DNA of 64,000 nt from Pseudomonas frederiksbergensis. Its GTDB lineage: Bacteria > Pseudomonadota > Gammaproteobacteria > Pseudomonadales > Pseudomonadaceae. This document shows positions 61,974 to 64,000 of the stretch, piece after piece. The notes under the pieces were generated by a model, which searched no databases, was not told where the DNA came from, and worked only from the letters and a program-made list of their open reading frames with translations. A program made the position numbers and the translations under genes. The stretch lies in the NCBI RefSeq assembly GCF_001874645.1, contig NZ_CP017886.1, forward strand, positions 930,001 to 994,000, given 5' to 3'. Position 1 is the first letter of the stretch. Each line of letters starts with the position of its first letter.

Positions 61974-64000
61974 TTAAACGGCAACAGCCGATTCAAGGAA
62001 GTCCTGGGCGAAACGCTGCAACACACCGCCGGCTTCGTAGATCGAGACTTCTTCAGCCGTATCGAGACGGCACGTCACGGGCACCGACACCTGTTCACCG
62101 TTCTGGCGAGTGATGACCAGGGTCAATGTGGCGCGCGGCGTGCGCTCGCCGATCACATCGAAGGTTTCAGTGCCGTCGATGCCCAGCGTCTTGCGGTCGG
62201 TGCCCGGCTTGAACTCCAGCGGCAACACGCCCATGCCCACCAGGTTGGTGCGGTGGATGCGCTCGAAACCTTCGGCAGCAATGGCTTCGACACCGGCCAG
62301 ACGCACACCCTTGGCTGCCCAGTCGCGGGACGAACCCTGACCGTAGTCGGCACCTGCGATGATGATCAGCGGCTGCTTGCGTTCCATGTAGGTTTCGATG
62401 GCTTCCCACATACGCATCACTTTGCCTTCCGGCTCGACACGGGCCAGCGAACCCTGCTTGACCTTGCCATTTTCCTGAACCATTTCGTTGAACAGTTTCG
62501 GGTTGGCGAAGGTCGCGCGTTGCGCGGTCAGGTGGTCACCGCGGTGAGTCGCGTAGGAGTTGAAGTCCTCTTCCGGCAGACCCATTTTCGCCAGGTATTC
62601 GCCAGCGGCGCTGTCGAGCATGATGGCGTTGGACGGCGACAGGTGATCGGTGGTGATGTTGTCCGGCAGCACCGCCAGCGGGCGCATGCCCTTGAGCGGA
62701 CGCGCCCCGGCCAGGGCGCCTTCCCAGTACGGCGGACGGCGGATGTAAGTGCTCATCTCGCGCCAGTCATACAGCGGTTTGACTTTCGGGCCAGTGTCTT
62801 CGTGGATGGCGAACATCGGGATGTAAACCTGGCGGAACTGCTCCGGCTTGACCGAAGACTTGACCACCGCATCGATCTCTTCATCACTCGGCCAGATGTC
62901 CTTGAGGCGGATTTCCTTACCGTCAGCTGTCAGGCCCAACACGTCTTTTTCGATGTCGAAACGGATGGTCCCGGCGATGGCGTAAGCCACCACCAACGGC
63001 GGCGACGCGAGGAACGCCTGCTTGGCGTACGGGTGAATCCGGCCGTCGAAGTTGCGGTTACCCGACAACACAGCGGTGGCATACAGGTCGCGGTCGATGA
63101 TCTCTTGCTGGATCACCGGGTCGAGTGCGCCGGACATGCCGTTGCACGTGGTGCAGGCGAATGCCACCACGCCGAAACCGAGTTGTTCCAGTTCAGAGGT
63201 CAGGCCGGCTTCATCCAGGTACAGCGCCACGGTTTTCGAACCCGGCGCCAGGGACGACTTGACCCACGGTTTGCGGGTCAGCCCCAGCGTGTTGGCGTTG
63301 CGTGCCAGCAGGCCGGCAGCGATGACGTTGCGCGGGTTGCTGGTGTTGGTGCAACTGGTGATGGCGGCGATGATCACTGCGCCGTCCGGCATCTGACCGG
63401 GCACTTCATCCCACTGGCCGGAGATGCCTTGAGCCGCGAGGTCAGAGGTGGCGACACGGGCGTGAGGATTGCTCGGCCCCGCCATGTTGCGCACCACCGA
63501 AGACAGGTCGAAGGTCAAGCCGCGCTCGTATTGCGCGCCCTTCAGGCTATCGGCCCACAGGCCCGTGGTCTTGGCATAATTCTCGACCAACTGCACTTGC
63601 TCGTCTTCGCGGCCGGTGAGTTTCAGGTAGTCGATGGTCTGCTGGTCGATGTAGAACATCGCTGCGGTGGCGCCGTATTCCGGAGCCATGTTGGAAATGG
63701 TTGCACGGTCGCCGAGGGTCAGCCTTGATGCCCCTTCACCAAAGAACTCCAGCCAGGCACCAACCACTTTTTGTTGGCGCAGGAACTCGGTCAACGCCAG
63801 CACCATGTCAGTCGCGGTGATGCCCGGCTGCAGCTTGCCCATCAGTTCGACACCAACGCTTTCCGGCAGGCGCATCCACGACGCGCGACCTAGCATCACG
63901 CTTTCCGCTTCCAGACCACCAACACCGATGGCGATTACGCCCAGGGCATCGACGTGCGGGGTGTGACTGTCGGTGCCGACGCAGGTGTCCGGGAAGGCCA
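61974..64000 (-). CDS. acnD: Fe/S-dependent 2-methylisocitrate dehydratase AcnD, N-terminus beyond window
   Basis: AcnD is an aconitase-family enzyme that dehydrates 2-methylcitrate to 2-methylaconitate. The reading frame stays open past the internal Met at 63899 to the window edge, with aconitase-type sequence (DTCVGTDSHTPHVDALGV, GVGGLEAESVMLGR). Cluster ligands are visible in ITSCTNTSNPRNV and ACTTCNGMSG. The swivelling domain has YGQGSSRDWAAKGVRLAGVEAI and the IHRTNLVGMGVLPLEF segment. About 675 codons are in the window. It heads acnD-prpF-prpD here; prpB and prpC are expected upstream, outside the window. Confidence 0.95.
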   Translation of the reverse strand, partial: AFPDTCVGTDSHTPHVDALGVIAIGVGGLEAESVMLGRASWMRLPESVGVELMGKLQPGITATDMVLALTEFLRQQKVVGAWLEFFGEGASRLTLGDRATISNMAPEYGATAAMFYIDQQTIDYLKLTGREDEQVQLVENYAKTTGLWADSLKGAQYERGLTFDLSSVVRNMAGPSNPHARVATSDLAAQGISGQWDEVPGQMPDGAVIIAAITSCTNTSNPRNVIAAGLLARNANTLGLTRKPWVKSSLAPGSKTVALYLDEAGLTSELEQLGFGVVAFACTTCNGMSGALDPVIQQEIIDRDLYATAVLSGNRNFDGRIHPYAKQAFLASPPLVVAYAIAGTIRFDIEKDVLGLTADGKEIRLKDIWPSDEEIDAVVKSSVKPEQFRQVYIPMFAIHEDTGPKVKPLYDWREMSTYIRRPPYWEGALAGARPLKGMRPLAVLPDNITTDHLSPSNAIMLDSAAGEYLAKMGLPEEDFNSYATHRGDHLTAQRATFANPKLFNEMVQENGKVKQGSLARVEPEGKVMRMWEAIETYMERKQPLIIIAGADYGQGSSRDWAAKGVRLAGVEAIAAEGFERIHRTNLVGMGVLPLEFKPGTDRKTLGIDGTETFDVIGERTPRATLTLVITRQNGEQVSVPVTCRLDTAEEVSIYEAGGVLQRFAQDFLESAVAV

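Noticed and set aside
60864..63728. A 954-codon open frame on the plus strand opposite prpF and acnD
   Set aside because: It is antisense to two clear family members, has His/Arg/Gln-rich composition typical of high-GC shadow frames, and no recognisable domain.

Overview
The window is core chromosome of a fluorescent Pseudomonas (P. fluorescens group). The evidence is the Pseudomonas-type gene order in several blocks: hemN-anr-apt, recR-ybaB-dnaX, ligA-zipA-smc, xdhABC-guaD, rlmL-rmf-pyrD, nasST-nasA-kinase-nirBD-nasC-cobA-oprF-sigX-cmpX-crfX-cmaX-rraA-estX-ppsA-ppsR, and acnD-prpF-prpD. Codon use is GC-rich throughout. Paired REP elements of the GATCGCAGCCTGCGGCAGCTCCTAC type are scattered between genes. 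I see no prophage, insertion sequence, CRISPR array, integron or tRNA gene.

Layout. 1-1.6 kb: the end of hemN, the oxygen sensor anr, and apt. 1.6-6.2 kb (minus strand): an acyl-CoA dehydrogenase, then recR, ybaB and dnaX. 6.3-9.4 kb: a PAS-GGDEF-EAL protein, a small XRE regulator and a VOC-fold protein. 9.4-9.6 kb: the SRP RNA gene (ffs) with a recognisable promoter. 9.7-17.4 kb (minus strand): a GntR regulator directly coupled to smc, then zipA and ligA. 17.7-26.2 kb: purine breakdown (xdhABC, guaD), a second GntR regulator and a BenE-family transporter. 26.3-35.2 kb: yggL, dacB, a CHASE-PAS-GGDEF protein, rlmL, rmf with a structured leader, and pyrD. 35.3-47.2 kb: the complete nitrate and nitrite assimilation cluster. 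47.3-56.4 kb: the oprF-sigX envelope cluster and the ppsA/ppsR pair. 56.5-59 kb: a MocR regulator divergent from an EamA transporter. 59.1 kb to the end: the 2-methylcitrate genes prpD, prpF and acnD, the last cut by the window edge.

The strongest regulatory signal is in the nitrate cluster. The nasA and nirB leaders each have a -24/-12 (sigma-54) promoter. A few bases downstream lie two hairpins whose hexaloops fit AA(C/A)G(G/A)C, the A1/G4 signature of ANTAR-protein targets. The second hairpin overlaps the 5' arm of an intrinsic terminator. The nasS leader has the promoter, the second hairpin and the terminator, but no clear first hairpin. This predicts that NasT, released from NasS by nitrate or nitrite, antiterminates nasA-kinase and nirBD-nasC-cobA, and possibly its own operon, on top of NtrC/sigma-54 nitrogen control. 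An uncharacterised PP2C phosphatase-Ser/Thr kinase fusion with a C-terminal membrane anchor sits inside this regulon.

Other points worth following are a four-hairpin rmf leader, an orphan minus-strand terminator suggesting a small RNA between rlmL and rmf, REP elements that supply the end of cobA and the stop codon of the acyl-CoA dehydrogenase, and a recurrent REP subtype found three times.
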